In this document: positions 53,227-61,485 of the stretch, one piece after another
Numbering within the stretch: the stretch's first letter is position 1
Layout: each line of letters begins with the position of its first letter
NCBI GenBank assembly: GCA_934668345.1
Contig: CAKUNE010000004.1
Coordinates: 84,651 to 148,650, forward strand
Origin: an uncultured Collinsella sp.
Lineage (GTDB): Bacteria > Actinomycetota > Coriobacteriia > Coriobacteriales > Coriobacteriaceae
DNA length: 64,000 nucleotides
Reading direction: 5' to 3'
The notes under the pieces: model-generated
Database searches by the model: none
Told to the model about the DNA's origin: nothing
What the model saw: the letters and a program-made list of their open reading frames with translations, nothing else
Made by a program: the position numbers and the translations under genes

Positions 53227-54726
53227 ATGAGTGATGAGACAACGGGCCAAGAGGATGCGGTCCAAGATGCAGAAGCTTGCGCTGAGGCTTTGGAGAGCTT
53301 AGACCAGATAGCGCTAGGCGAGATTGCGTTTGAAGATGCGGGGGCCGACGCGCAGGGCAAGACGGACGACGAGACGCAACCCGATAATCGGGACGCAGAC
53401 GATAGTGTTGAGGCAGCCGAAGACGAGGCCGACCACGTGAGCTCCGAAGACGAGGCGGACGACCAGCCCGAATCCGACACGGGCGAGGAAACCGTCTTGC
53501 TCGACAGCTTGCCGGCCGAGGATTCGCTGACCCGCGAGCTCCCCGGCCTAGGTTCTGCTCCTGTCGTCGATGAGACCATCGCCATGGGCGATATTCCCCT
53601 GCCGTCCGTTCCCTCGGCACGCGAAGCCGAGGTCCGCCATCGCAAGATGTCGCCCAAGCGCCGCAATCTAATGGTCGCCGGCGCTGTGGCCGTTGCGCTT
53701 GTCGCCGGCGGCGCAGGCTACGCAGCCTGGAACGGATACCGGCAAGAGCAGGCTGCCATCGCCGCCGCCAATGCGCACACGATGATGTCGGTGCAGATCG
53801 GCGTACATGCCGCAGGCCTCGACTGCTCAACTGGCTCCAGGATTCCCGTGCAGGTGAATGGCCAGGATTCCAACGGTTCGTCCGTGAGCGAGACGCTCTA
53901 CGTTGATGAGCACGGTCGCGGCATTAAGCTGCTGCCCGGTGATTACACGTTCTCCATCGCCGCCTCCCCCATCGCGGCGGACGGCACCATCTACACCGTC
54001 CCGACGACCAAGGCGCAGGTCACTATCAAAAGCGACGGACAGGATTTGCGCGGTGAGGCCATCTTTAAGCTCAAGGTGCCTTCGGCTGACACGGTGACTG
54101 ACGACCAGATCGATGCCGCCGCCAAGTATGCCGAGGAGGGCGGTGCGAGCTCCGCTGCTGCCGCCAAGATACTTCAGCAGGCCGCAATTACGCGCCGTGA
54201 TGCCGCCGTCAACGCCGTAAGCGCAAGCGAGGCACAGTCCGCCCGCGATGCCGACGCTCGACACAAGGCGACGAATCTGTATCAGCTCGATATTCCGGTT
54301 GAGTGGTATGGCAAGGTCGCGACCTGGCAAAACGGCAGCACGCTATGCATTTATCTGGACGGCGACACCAACACGCCGCTCGTGACCCTTGTCGCCGTGC
54401 GCGATGGCGAGACTTTTACGCCCGATGACGGCGATACGGTTTTGGGCACGGTCAATCTGGGCAACGGCTATACGGTCTATGCCAGCGGTCCTGTCTATCC
54501 GTATGTGGTTCCGCAGACCATCAACGGGCTCACGCAGGATCCCGTGTCGACCTACCCCATGGACACGGCCATTGAGCTTGTCGAGCTCACGACCGGCAAC
54601 CGCTACACGTACAGCCAGATCAAAAACGTGCTGGTCGGCAAAGACGGCAAGGCCGACGCCGCGACCAAACTCGAGACCGACTACCTCGCCCAGATCCTGC
54701 TGCCGAGCATCAAAGCCCAGGACTAG
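53227..54726 (+). CDS. Membrane-anchored orphan protein with acidic cytoplasmic arm
   Basis: The 499-residue protein has an acidic Glu/Asp-rich cytoplasmic region (about 1-140), one membrane helix (about 148-166), and a large outer domain. The outer part begins like a carbohydrate- or ligand-binding beta domain (about 180-300), continues with an Ala-rich helix and ends in a domain with YPMDTAIELVELTTGNRYTY. No family is recognisable. GGGGGATAT precedes the ATG at 53227. It stands alone. The architecture (acidic arm, one helix, outer domain) recalls the membrane substrates of PASTA kinases, but this is only a suggestion. Confidence 0.65.
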   Translation: MSDETTGQEDAVQDAEACAEALESLDQIALGEIAFEDAGADAQGKTDDETQPDNRDADDSVEAAEDEADHVSSEDEADDQPESDTGEETVLLDSLPAEDSLTRELPGLGSAPVVDETIAMGDIPLPSVPSAREAEVRHRKMSPKRRNLMVAGAVAVALVAGGAGYAAWNGYRQEQAAIAAANAHTMMSVQIGVHAAGLDCSTGSRIPVQVNGQDSNGSSVSETLYVDEHGRGIKLLPGDYTFSIAASPIAADGTIYTVPTTKAQVTIKSDGQDLRGEAIFKLKVPSADTVTDDQIDAAAKYAEEGGASSAAAAKILQQAAITRRDAAVNAVSASEAQSARDADARHKATNLYQLDIPVEWYGKVATWQNGSTLCIYLDGDTNTPLVTLVAVRDGETFTPDDGDTVLGTVNLGNGYTVYASGPVYPYVVPQTINGLTQDPVSTYPMDTAIELVELTTGNRYTYSQIKNVLVGKDGKADAATKLETDYLAQILLPSIKAQD

Positions 54727-54799
54727 CCGGGCGCAGCAAGGTGCTCCCCAACTGTGATGAAGGAGCCAGGAGGTCCTGACCCCACAGGCCCATAGATGA

Positions 54800-56152
54800 T
54801 TAGGCAAGGAGCCACTTCCATGCGGGCACAACGTGTACCACACCATGCTCGCATGGAATATCGGTCTGTTCATCCATGGTAACGATTGCCGACTCGCCAA
54901 GATCGAACTGGGCCATCGAGACATCAAGCGCGGCAATTTCGCGCTCGCGCGTTTTCTCACTTGCCATATCCGCACTCACCTGAATCAGGCTATAAGCCTG
55001 CATAAGAAGTGCGTCCCCAGCCACAAAGTCCACCTCATGGCTTTTATTCTTCTCTTTAATCAGCAGGCGACAAACCGAACCGGTCCGCACCGCGGGAGTC
55101 CTTCTTCTTAGCGCATTGAACACTGCGGTCTCGAGCCTCTGGCCCTGGTCCAATGCCGATGCGGGAGAGAATGCTCCAAACATCGCAGGGTCGACAGCGT
55201 AGACCTTAGACGCAGACCGCATGTTATTTGCCAGTGAACGCGTGAACTCCGGCACAGAAAATAACAGGTAGGCGTCCTCATAATACTCAAGTAAATCGCT
55301 GAGCGAATTACGACTGACGGGTATCTGTCTGCTCTTGAACTCGTTGTACACTTTGTTCACTGACAGCTCTCGTCCCGAAGATGCCATACACCGCGTCAAG
55401 AACAGCGATGCCAGGCGAGGGTTCTTGACGTCGTACCGTTCAACGACGTCCATGGCGACCGTTCGCGAAGCATATTCCTGTAGCAGCTGAATCGCGTCTG
55501 CAGGCGTCTGCTCAAGTGTCGCGATGAATCCCCCTCGTTCAAGATACCCGATCAGATGATGTCGAAGCAGCGCTGCATCGCTCGGGGAAAAGGTCGCATC
55601 TGGCTCGGGAACACTCCCCGTCTTATATCGAACGTATTCCGAAAAACTCAACGGAAAAAGCTCTCGCACAAGAGAACGACCCCTGAACTCGCTCTTAAGT
55701 TCTGAGGACAGCATCTTAGAAGAAGATCCCGTCACATAGACGGTCGCTTTCTCCGTATCGACTACACGCCGCAGAAACGCACCCCATTCGGGAATTTCTT
55801 GGATCTCGTCAAAGAAAATGTAAGCGCCCTCGGTTCGAGCAGCAGGATACAGCGCATAGAACGTGTCGAGCACGTCCGCCAGCAGCGATGGCTCATACGG
55901 GCGCAAGCGCTCATCCTCAAAATTGAAGTAAAGCATCCGGTCAAGCTCGACGCCCCGGCTCTGAAGCCGCCGCATCTCCTGATACAAGCGATACGTCTTT
56001 CCACAACGGCGGGCCCCCACAATCACATTTACGATGTTGTCGCGCTTTGGCTCCTGTGGGTTTCCTAGATCAAGGTCTCGCTCAAAGACCTGCGGAACCC
56101 CCTGCTGTTCAAAGTCCTTTATTTTCTGGGCGATCAAGTCGTTGAATGCCAT
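54800..56152 (-). CDS. AAA_14/DUF4143 ATPase
   Basis: The 450-residue protein has Walker A GARRCGKT, Walker B YIFFDEIQEIPEW and a sensor-like TGSSSKML, all typical of AAA_14, and a C-terminal DUF4143 domain with a nuclease-like LIKEKNKSHEVDFVAG segment. Such ATPases are widespread in gut bacteria, often in many copies per genome; their role is unknown, with DNA-related or toxin-like functions proposed. It lies alone under an inverted-repeat promoter, suggesting autoregulation or an island of its own. Confidence 0.9.
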   Translation of the reverse strand: MAFNDLIAQKIKDFEQQGVPQVFERDLDLGNPQEPKRDNIVNVIVGARRCGKTYRLYQEMRRLQSRGVELDRMLYFNFEDERLRPYEPSLLADVLDTFYALYPAARTEGAYIFFDEIQEIPEWGAFLRRVVDTEKATVYVTGSSSKMLSSELKSEFRGRSLVRELFPLSFSEYVRYKTGSVPEPDATFSPSDAALLRHHLIGYLERGGFIATLEQTPADAIQLLQEYASRTVAMDVVERYDVKNPRLASLFLTRCMASSGRELSVNKVYNEFKSRQIPVSRNSLSDLLEYYEDAYLLFSVPEFTRSLANNMRSASKVYAVDPAMFGAFSPASALDQGQRLETAVFNALRRRTPAVRTGSVCRLLIKEKNKSHEVDFVAGDALLMQAYSLIQVSADMASEKTREREIAALDVSMAQFDLGESAIVTMDEQTDIPCEHGVVHVVPAWKWLLA

Positions 56153-56160
56153 GATTCTCC

Positions 56161-56219
56161 AATCTTGCTCTCTAGCTAATCAAAATTATAGCGGTCTTGA
56201 TTAATTAGAGAGCAAGATT
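56161..56219. promoter_or_regulatory. Palindromic promoter of the AAA_14 gene
   Basis: Arms 56161-56183 and 56197-56219 are complementary over 23 bp with two mismatches. The 13-nt centre carries a -10 box TATAAT for the minus strand (56185-56190). The start codon is eight bases from the left arm, so a transcript starting here would have a very short or no leader. Confidence 0.6.
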
Positions 56220-56330
56220 ATGTCTGACTTGATTAACACTTAAGCAAGTTTTTCACTATTTCTGCTCGAAGGATGCCGAGTGGCTGAGAGGACAACCAAG
56301 CTCGAATGCGACTCCCTGGGCAGTCGATTT

Positions 56331-56360
56331 GGGACGGGACTTTCTTGACTACCCCGTCCC
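56331..56360 (-). terminator. Hairpin after the 57-residue protein gene
   Basis: GGGACGGG pairs with CCCGTCCC. The loop contains CTTGACTAC, shared with the hairpin after recR. The T-tract is poor, so termination is uncertain. Confidence 0.45.
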
Positions 56361-56394
56361 AGAAAATCATCGCCAAATTAGCTACTTGATGCAA

Positions 56395-56568
56395 TTAGCG
56401 CCACGGGTCAGCTTCGAACATCGGCTCGCGCTCGGGGCGTCGGTCGCTGTAGGGGTCGTAACCGTCATCGTCCTCGTTCTCGGCACGGATGTAGGGGTCG
56501 CGCGGCTTGGGCGCCGGTTTGGACGTGGGCCTGGGCGCCGGCGCGCTTGTCTTGATCTCGTCTTTCAT
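56395..56568 (-). CDS. Small acidic, proline-rich protein (57 residues)
   Basis: This short frame was found by reading the gap after clpB. The protein begins MKDEIKTSAPAPRP, continues with PAPKP repeats and ends in an acidic, Tyr-containing stretch (NEDDDGYDPYSDRRPE). GGAG lies eight bases before the ATG at 56568; another ATG two codons upstream is too close to it. Codon use is like its neighbours, with strong third-position G/C. It appears disordered and of unknown function. It lies past the clpB terminator, so it has its own promoter or depends on read-through. Confidence 0.6.
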   Translation of the reverse strand: MKDEIKTSAPAPRPTSKPAPKPRDPYIRAENEDDDGYDPYSDRRPEREPMFEADPWR

Positions 56569-56618
56569 CTGCATAGCTCCTTACATCGCATCCGTTCGGC
56601 ATCATCGATTGTCGCACG

Positions 56619-56654
56619 AAAAAGGGCGGCGAACCCAATTGGATCCGCCGCCCT
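56619..56654 (-). terminator. clpB terminator
   Basis: AGGGCGGCG pairs with CGCCGCCCT, followed on the minus strand by TTTTTC. It begins about 45 bp past the clpB stop. Confidence 0.88.
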
Positions 56655-56697
56655 TGGCGTTTTGCGATGAGGGGCGGTTTTAAAGCCGGCCCAAAAT

Positions 56698-59325
56698 CTA
56701 CTCGGCGTCGGGGACTTCGTAGGTGGCCGCCGGCGTGTTGTCGCATACGACGGTAAAGCCGCCGTCCTTGTCGACATCGACCGTCACCTGATCGCCCTCA
56801 CGCACCGTGCCGTCGATGATAGCGGCGGCGATGGCATCCACGACCTCGCGCTGAACCAGACGCTTGAGCGGACGGGCACCAAAGACCGGGTCCAGGCCGC
56901 CCACGGCGAGCATCTGCTTGGCCGCCGGGGTGATGGCAAGCGTCATACGTTCCTTGGCCAAACGTGCGCGGACGTCGGCGAGCTGGATATCGACGATCTT
57001 CTCAATCTGCGCCATGCCGAGCGGATGGAACACCACGATATCGTCGATACGGTTGAGGAACTCGGGGCGGAAGGTCTGAGCCATGGCCACGTCAACCTGA
57101 TGGCGCATCTCCTCCTCGTCCTTACCGGAAAGCTCGGCGATAGCCTTGGAGCCCACGTTAGATGTCATGATGATGATCGTGTTCTTGAAGGACACCTGAC
57201 GACCCTGGCCGTCGGTCAGACGACCGTCGTCGAGCACCTGCAGCAGCACGTTGAAGACATCCGGATGAGCCTTCTCCATCTCGTCGAGCAAGATCACGGA
57301 GTACGGACGACGGCGCACAGCCTCGGTGAGCTGACCACCCTCGTCGTAACCCACGTATCCCGGGGGCGCACCGATCAGACGCTGGACGCTGAACTTCTCC
57401 ATGTACTCGGACATGTCGATACGCACAAGTGCGCGCTCGTCGTCGAACAGGCACTCGGCCAGCGCCTTGGCGAGCTCGGTCTTGCCCACGCCGGTGGGGC
57501 CCAGGAAGAAGAAGCTGCCGATGGGCTTGTCCGGATCGGAGAGGCCCGCGCGGCTGCGGCGCACAGCTGCGGCGACGGCGGAGACGGCCTCGTCCTGACC
57601 GATGACGCGCTTATGCAGCTCACCCTCCAAGCCCTTGAGCTTGTCGAGCTCGCCCTGCATCATCTTGGACACGGGCACGCCGGTCCAGGCGCTCACGACC
57701 TCGGCGATCTCGTCGGAGGTCACCTGCTCGTTGAGGCCCTCGCCGTCCTGCTGCTTTTGTGCCTCGAGCGCAGCCTCGGAATCCTGAATCTGCTGCTGCA
57801 AACCCGGAATCACGGAGTAGCGCAGCTCGGACGCACGGCCCAGGTCGCCGTTGCGCGTCGCGCGCTCCTCTTCGCTCTTGGCCTCGTCGAGCTGGCCCTT
57901 GAGCTCCTGCACGTGGTCGATAGCGTTCTTCTGGTTGAGCCAGCCAGCCTTTTGCACGTTGAGCTTTTCCTGGACCTCGGCGATCTCTTGGCGCAGGGCC
58001 TCCAGACGCTCCTTGGAGGCGTCGTCGGTCTCCTTCATGAGCGCCTGTTCCTCGATCTGCAGCTGGGTGAGCTGACGCGTGGTGGCGTCAATCTCGACCG
58101 GCATGCTGTCGAGTTCCATGCGCAGGCGGCTTGCGGCCTCATCGACCAGGTCGATGGCCTTGTCGGGCAGGAAGCGGTCGGCAATGTAGCGGTCGGAGAG
58201 GTCGGCGGCGGCCACGAGCGCGCTATCGGTGATGTGCACGCCGTGGAAGATCTCGTACTTTTCCTTGAGGCCACGCAGAATCGAGATGGTGTCCTCGACG
58301 GTGGGCTCGCTCACCAAAACGGTCTGGAAACGACGGGCAAGCGCCGCGTCCTTCTCGATGTACTTGCGGTACTCATCGAGCGTGGTCGCACCGATCGCGT
58401 GCAGGTCGCCACGGGCGAGCGCCGGCTTGAGGATGTTGCCGGCGTCCATGGAGCCCTCGGTGGCACCCGCGCCCACAATGGTGTGGAGCTCATCGATGAA
58501 CAGGATGACCTTGCCCTCAGACTTTTGCACTTCCTTGAGCACGGCCTTCAAGCGGTCCTCGAACTCGCCGCGGTACTTGGCGCCGGCGACCAGTGCGCTC
58601 ATGTCGAGCTCGATGAGGTCGCGGTCGCGCAGCGTGCTCGGCACGTCGCCGGCCACGATACGCTGGGCGATACCCTCGACGATGGCCGTCTTGCCGACGC
58701 CCGGCTCGCCGATGAGCACGGGGTTGTTCTTGGTGCGGCGGGACAGAACCTGGATGGTACGGCGGATCTCATCGGTACGGCCGATGACCGGGTCGAGCTT
58801 GCCGGCGCGGGCGAGGTCGCAGATGTTGCGACCGTACTGCTCCAGGGCCTCAAACTGGGTCTTGTCCTCGGCAGACGTCACGCGGTCATCACCGCGCAGC
58901 TCCTCGTAGACCTGCTCGATGCGCTCCTTGGTAACGCCGGCGTCGCGCAGCACGCGGCCCGCCTCGCCCTTGTCCTCGGCAAGCGCCATGAGCAGATGCT
59001 CGGTCACCACAAAGCTGTCGCCCATCTTGGTGGCCTTCTTCTCGGCCTTCTCGATGACGCGAACGAGCTCGTTGGAAAGACCCATCTGCTGGCCCTCGCC
59101 CGAAACCTTGGGCGCATGGTCGATGGCGTCCTGCGTGGAGCGCGCGAGCTGGGCGGGATCGGCGCCAATGCGCTCGATGATCACGGAGATGTTGCGCTCG
59201 CCGGCACCGAGCAGGGCAGACAGCAGGTGAATCGGCTCCACCGCGCCGGCCTGCGCGTCGGCAGCCGTGCTCATGGCGGTCTGCAGCGCCTCGCGCGACG
59301 TCATTGCTAGCTTATCGATTCTCAT
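56698..59325 (-). CDS. clpB: ATP-dependent disaggregase ClpB
   Basis: The 875-residue protein is a full-length class I Hsp100: N-terminal repeat domain (1-145), AAA1 with GEPGVGKT, a coiled-coil middle domain (about 410-525), AAA2 with GPTGVGKT and pore loop GYVGYDEGG, and a C-terminal FGARPLKR segment. It works with DnaK to rescue aggregated proteins after heat stress. GAGGTGATT precedes the ATG. A 7-bp hairpin lies just upstream of the Shine-Dalgarno. I see no clear HspR (HAIR) or CIRCE box upstream. Confidence 0.98.
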   Translation of the reverse strand: MRIDKLAMTSREALQTAMSTAADAQAGAVEPIHLLSALLGAGERNISVIIERIGADPAQLARSTQDAIDHAPKVSGEGQQMGLSNELVRVIEKAEKKATKMGDSFVVTEHLLMALAEDKGEAGRVLRDAGVTKERIEQVYEELRGDDRVTSAEDKTQFEALEQYGRNICDLARAGKLDPVIGRTDEIRRTIQVLSRRTKNNPVLIGEPGVGKTAIVEGIAQRIVAGDVPSTLRDRDLIELDMSALVAGAKYRGEFEDRLKAVLKEVQKSEGKVILFIDELHTIVGAGATEGSMDAGNILKPALARGDLHAIGATTLDEYRKYIEKDAALARRFQTVLVSEPTVEDTISILRGLKEKYEIFHGVHITDSALVAAADLSDRYIADRFLPDKAIDLVDEAASRLRMELDSMPVEIDATTRQLTQLQIEEQALMKETDDASKERLEALRQEIAEVQEKLNVQKAGWLNQKNAIDHVQELKGQLDEAKSEEERATRNGDLGRASELRYSVIPGLQQQIQDSEAALEAQKQQDGEGLNEQVTSDEIAEVVSAWTGVPVSKMMQGELDKLKGLEGELHKRVIGQDEAVSAVAAAVRRSRAGLSDPDKPIGSFFFLGPTGVGKTELAKALAECLFDDERALVRIDMSEYMEKFSVQRLIGAPPGYVGYDEGGQLTEAVRRRPYSVILLDEMEKAHPDVFNVLLQVLDDGRLTDGQGRQVSFKNTIIIMTSNVGSKAIAELSGKDEEEMRHQVDVAMAQTFRPEFLNRIDDIVVFHPLGMAQIEKIVDIQLADVRARLAKERMTLAITPAAKQMLAVGGLDPVFGARPLKRLVQREVVDAIAAAIIDGTVREGDQVTVDVDKDGGFTVVCDNTPAATYEVPDAE

Positions 59326-59346
59326 GGAATCACCTCTCTTGGGGCG

Positions 59347-59364
59347 GCCGCCCTACGGGGCGGC
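59347..59364 (-). promoter_or_regulatory. Hairpin upstream of the clpB Shine-Dalgarno
   Basis: GCCGCCC and GGGCGGC form a 7-bp stem with a tetraloop about ten bases before the GAGG of clpB. It does not cover the ribosome-binding site. Confidence 0.4.
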
Positions 59365-59466
59365 TTCACGTTGTTCGAGAAGTATTGTTGCCAGCTTTGC
59401 GCGTTCTTATACACAAATCTAAGTCTCTATATATAAGATTTTCTGAGTGCTCCCACGACATGAAAA

Positions 59467-59501
59467 ACCACCACAAAGGGGACAGGCACCTTTGTGGTGG
59501 T
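59467..59501. repeat. GGGGACAGGCACC hairpin repeat
   Basis: ACCACCACAAAGG and CCTTTGTGGTGGT pair around GGACAGGCA. The same unit occurs twice at 61074-61306. It lies eight bases past the stop of the 59510 gene. Confidence 0.75.
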
Positions 59502-59509
59502 CGCAATCT

Positions 59510-60208
59510 CTACTCTCTTGCCGAGCCTGTTCTTCCCGATTCGGCGGTCCAGGGCATCTCATCCTCGAACAGCCATGTACGGGCAGACCCACTATCGCGC
59601 GCAGTCTGCGGGTCGGGCAAGCAGGTCTGTTCATAGGCATCTTGGATACACTGGGCCATAAAATCGTTGAGCTCGGTCTGGCCGCCTTCCATGACATAGG
59701 CCGCATCGCCGTCCATGATGTAGATGCCCGGACCCTCATTGCCCTCGTAACCCGGATCGTACGAGACATCACACAGTTTGGTGCCGCTCGTGGTATCCAA
59801 CTCGATGGAAGAGCTGTATCCACCGACCATGTCGTTCGCTTTTGCCCGATAGGACGCATATCCGTACCAACGCTTAAAGGTTTTGCCCTTGAGTAGCTCG
59901 GTTGCTTTGCTGATTAGGCTCGCGTCCATGGTGTAGCGCATGGCTCCAAGCTGAATTTGCGGATAATTGCTAATGCCCAGCGCTGCCGGCTGCTCATCGA
60001 AATCAACGGTAATCGTATCGGGCTTGGTATCGCCGGTCAGGAACTCAACAGATTGAGTCACAGGCTTGACCACCGGCTCCGTCACCGCAGCGGGCAGAAA
60101 CGCCATGCCAACAACGCCCACGCCAATTGCAGTAGCTACCAGCGCCAAGGCAATCAATCCAATACGGGTAGAACGTCTCACAGCAAAACACCCCACAAAC
60201 TGGCCCAT
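59510..60208 (-). CDS. Membrane-anchored orphan protein
   Basis: The 232-residue protein has one N-terminal membrane helix (about 15-37), then an outer domain of about 190 residues with several Tyr and two or three Cys. No family is recognisable. The ATG at 60208 lacks a ribosome-binding site; a GTG nine codons later (60181) has GGGG upstream and may be the true start. It is divergent from another membrane-anchored orphan at 60380, and the two share layout (short tail, one helix, outer domain) although not clear sequence. Confidence 0.65.
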   Translation of the reverse strand: MGQFVGCFAVRRSTRIGLIALALVATAIGVGVVGMAFLPAAVTEPVVKPVTQSVEFLTGDTKPDTITVDFDEQPAALGISNYPQIQLGAMRYTMDASLISKATELLKGKTFKRWYGYASYRAKANDMVGGYSSSIELDTTSGTKLCDVSYDPGYEGNEGPGIYIMDGDAAYVMEGGQTELNDFMAQCIQDAYEQTCLPDPQTARDSGSARTWLFEDEMPWTAESGRTGSARE

Positions 60209-60379
60209 GTCTGTTGAGCTAATGATACCGTTTACAGACAGTATTCAGGAAATAGAGTCCACCCCAACGAATTCGATATTGTTGTTCTTGATCGTTATGG
60301 GGTTAGAATTGAATTGTTATCCGAGGATATTCATTTCTATCGTCTCGTCCTTGACAGCCCTTCGTCTCAAGGAGCGAAT

Positions 60380-61048
60380 ATGAAGCCGTCTCGTTCCACT
60401 GGCCGTAAAGCCATCGCCATTCTCACCGTGCCCATCTTGATGCTCGTCCTTATCGTCGTTGCGCCCTTTTCCCTTGGTATCGCCTCGCCCTTCGATCTAT
60501 GCGGGATGGTCGACGCCGGTTCGCGCGCCACCTCGCTCTCCTTTATCTGCCGCGGCGTGTTCTATGAAGAAGCAATTCCCACCGGGAGTTGGCAGTCAAA
60601 GTTGCCACTGCTCGATCAGATCGACGGATGCTCCCCCTATTTCTGCCTTGAACCTCCGGCGGCGAACTGTCTGCTCTACGACCAGCCCCTTGCCTCCATT
60701 GCTCTCGCTTACGACTACGCGCCAAACGCCAGCGAGCACCACATGAACCAAGTCCTCGACAAGCTGCTCGAACAGTGTGGGCTCACCGAGGAGGTAGGCC
60801 GATTCATCGACAACGACCAGAAGTTGAAGCGAACAGAACTCCACCGTATCGGAAAAATAGAAGGGCGAGGCAGGGCCGCCTACTGGCAGGCCTGGGCAAT
60901 ACGCGACAAGAGCGAATTCGGACACAGCACCTATATGGTCACCGTCTACACCAAAGATGGAATCAAAGGCAATGTTGACGATTTCGTCTCATCCAAGCTC
61001 GGCATTCCCAAAACAACCAAACCCGCCAGCCCGGATGAAATCCTGTAG
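60380..61048 (+). CDS. Membrane-anchored orphan protein
   Basis: The 222-residue protein has a short basic tail, one membrane helix (about 10-33) and an outer domain with several Cys (41, 57, 83, 88, 96 region) that could form disulfides. No family is recognisable. AAGGAGCG precedes the ATG at 60380; the longer upstream frame has no start support. It is divergent from the 59510 gene and is followed by a cluster of repeats. Confidence 0.65.
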   Translation: MKPSRSTGRKAIAILTVPILMLVLIVVAPFSLGIASPFDLCGMVDAGSRATSLSFICRGVFYEEAIPTGSWQSKLPLLDQIDGCSPYFCLEPPAANCLLYDQPLASIALAYDYAPNASEHHMNQVLDKLLEQCGLTEEVGRFIDNDQKLKRTELHRIGKIEGRGRAAYWQAWAIRDKSEFGHSTYMVTVYTKDGIKGNVDDFVSSKLGIPKTTKPASPDEIL

Positions 61049-61073
61049 GGACGTTCATTAAAATGCTGCCCCA

Positions 61074-61306
61074 CCACCACGAAGGGGACAGGCACCTTTG
61101 TGGTGGTTTTCGGCTCTGGTGGCAACTGTCTCGATCTGTAACATCTAGCGGCCATTTTCGGTCCCAGATGTTACAGATCGAGACAAAGGGGCCGGCAGTC
61201 GACCGTTTATCTAAATCTGTAACAATTACTCGGCAAACAAGGGTCTACCTGTTACAGATCGAGACAAATCAAACCACCACAAAGGTGCCTGTCCCCTTTG
61301 TGGTGG
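61074..61306. repeat. Nested inverted-repeat cluster
   Basis: The outer units (61074-61109 and 61271-61306) are GGGGACAGGCACC hairpins in opposite orientation. Inside, TGTCTCGATCTGTAACATCT (61127-61146) is the perfect complement of 61166-61185, and a third CTGTTACAGATCGAGAC copy lies at about 61249-61265. No protein gene is present. It fills the gap between two convergent genes. Confidence 0.75.
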
Positions 61307-61309
61307 TCC

Positions 61310-61343
61310 AAAAAGATGCCGCCCCAATAAAAGAGGCGGCATC
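61310..61343 (-). terminator. Hydratase terminator
   Basis: GATGCCGCC pairs with GGCGGCATC, followed on the minus strand by TTTTT. It lies beyond the class I stem-loop. Confidence 0.85.
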
Positions 61344-61397
61344 AAGCAAGTCTATTTTTAGCGTCCCTCAAGACCCAACGAGAACGCACAAACGTAG

Positions 61398-61469
61398 CCC
61401 GGGGCTTACCCTTTGCCGAACGCGACCCTCGCGAAGCGCGTGAGCGGGCGGGAAAGGGTAAGCCCCGGG
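61398..61469 (-). repeat. Class I stem-loop repeat, copy B
   Basis: CCCGGGGCTTACCCTTT (61398-61414) is perfectly complementary to 61453-61469. The loop holds ACGCGACCCTCGCGAAGC followed by GCGTGAGCGGG, the class I core with two extra bases. It begins 17 bp past the hydratase stop and precedes the terminator, just as copy A does for rubrerythrin. Confidence 0.78.
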
Positions 61470-61485
61470 CGGACAATTAAGTGCG

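Noticed and set aside
56273..56335. Possible TPP riboswitch or tRNA-Ser fragment
   Set aside because: GATGCCGAGTGGCTGAGAGG recalls both the THI box and a tRNA-Ser D-arm, but the second TPP core (TAATGCCAGCG) is missing, no T-arm pairs, and no thiamine gene is near.
61074..61306. CRISPR-like array
   Set aside because: The repeats are inverted, unevenly spaced and of two kinds; there are no regular spacers and no cas genes.
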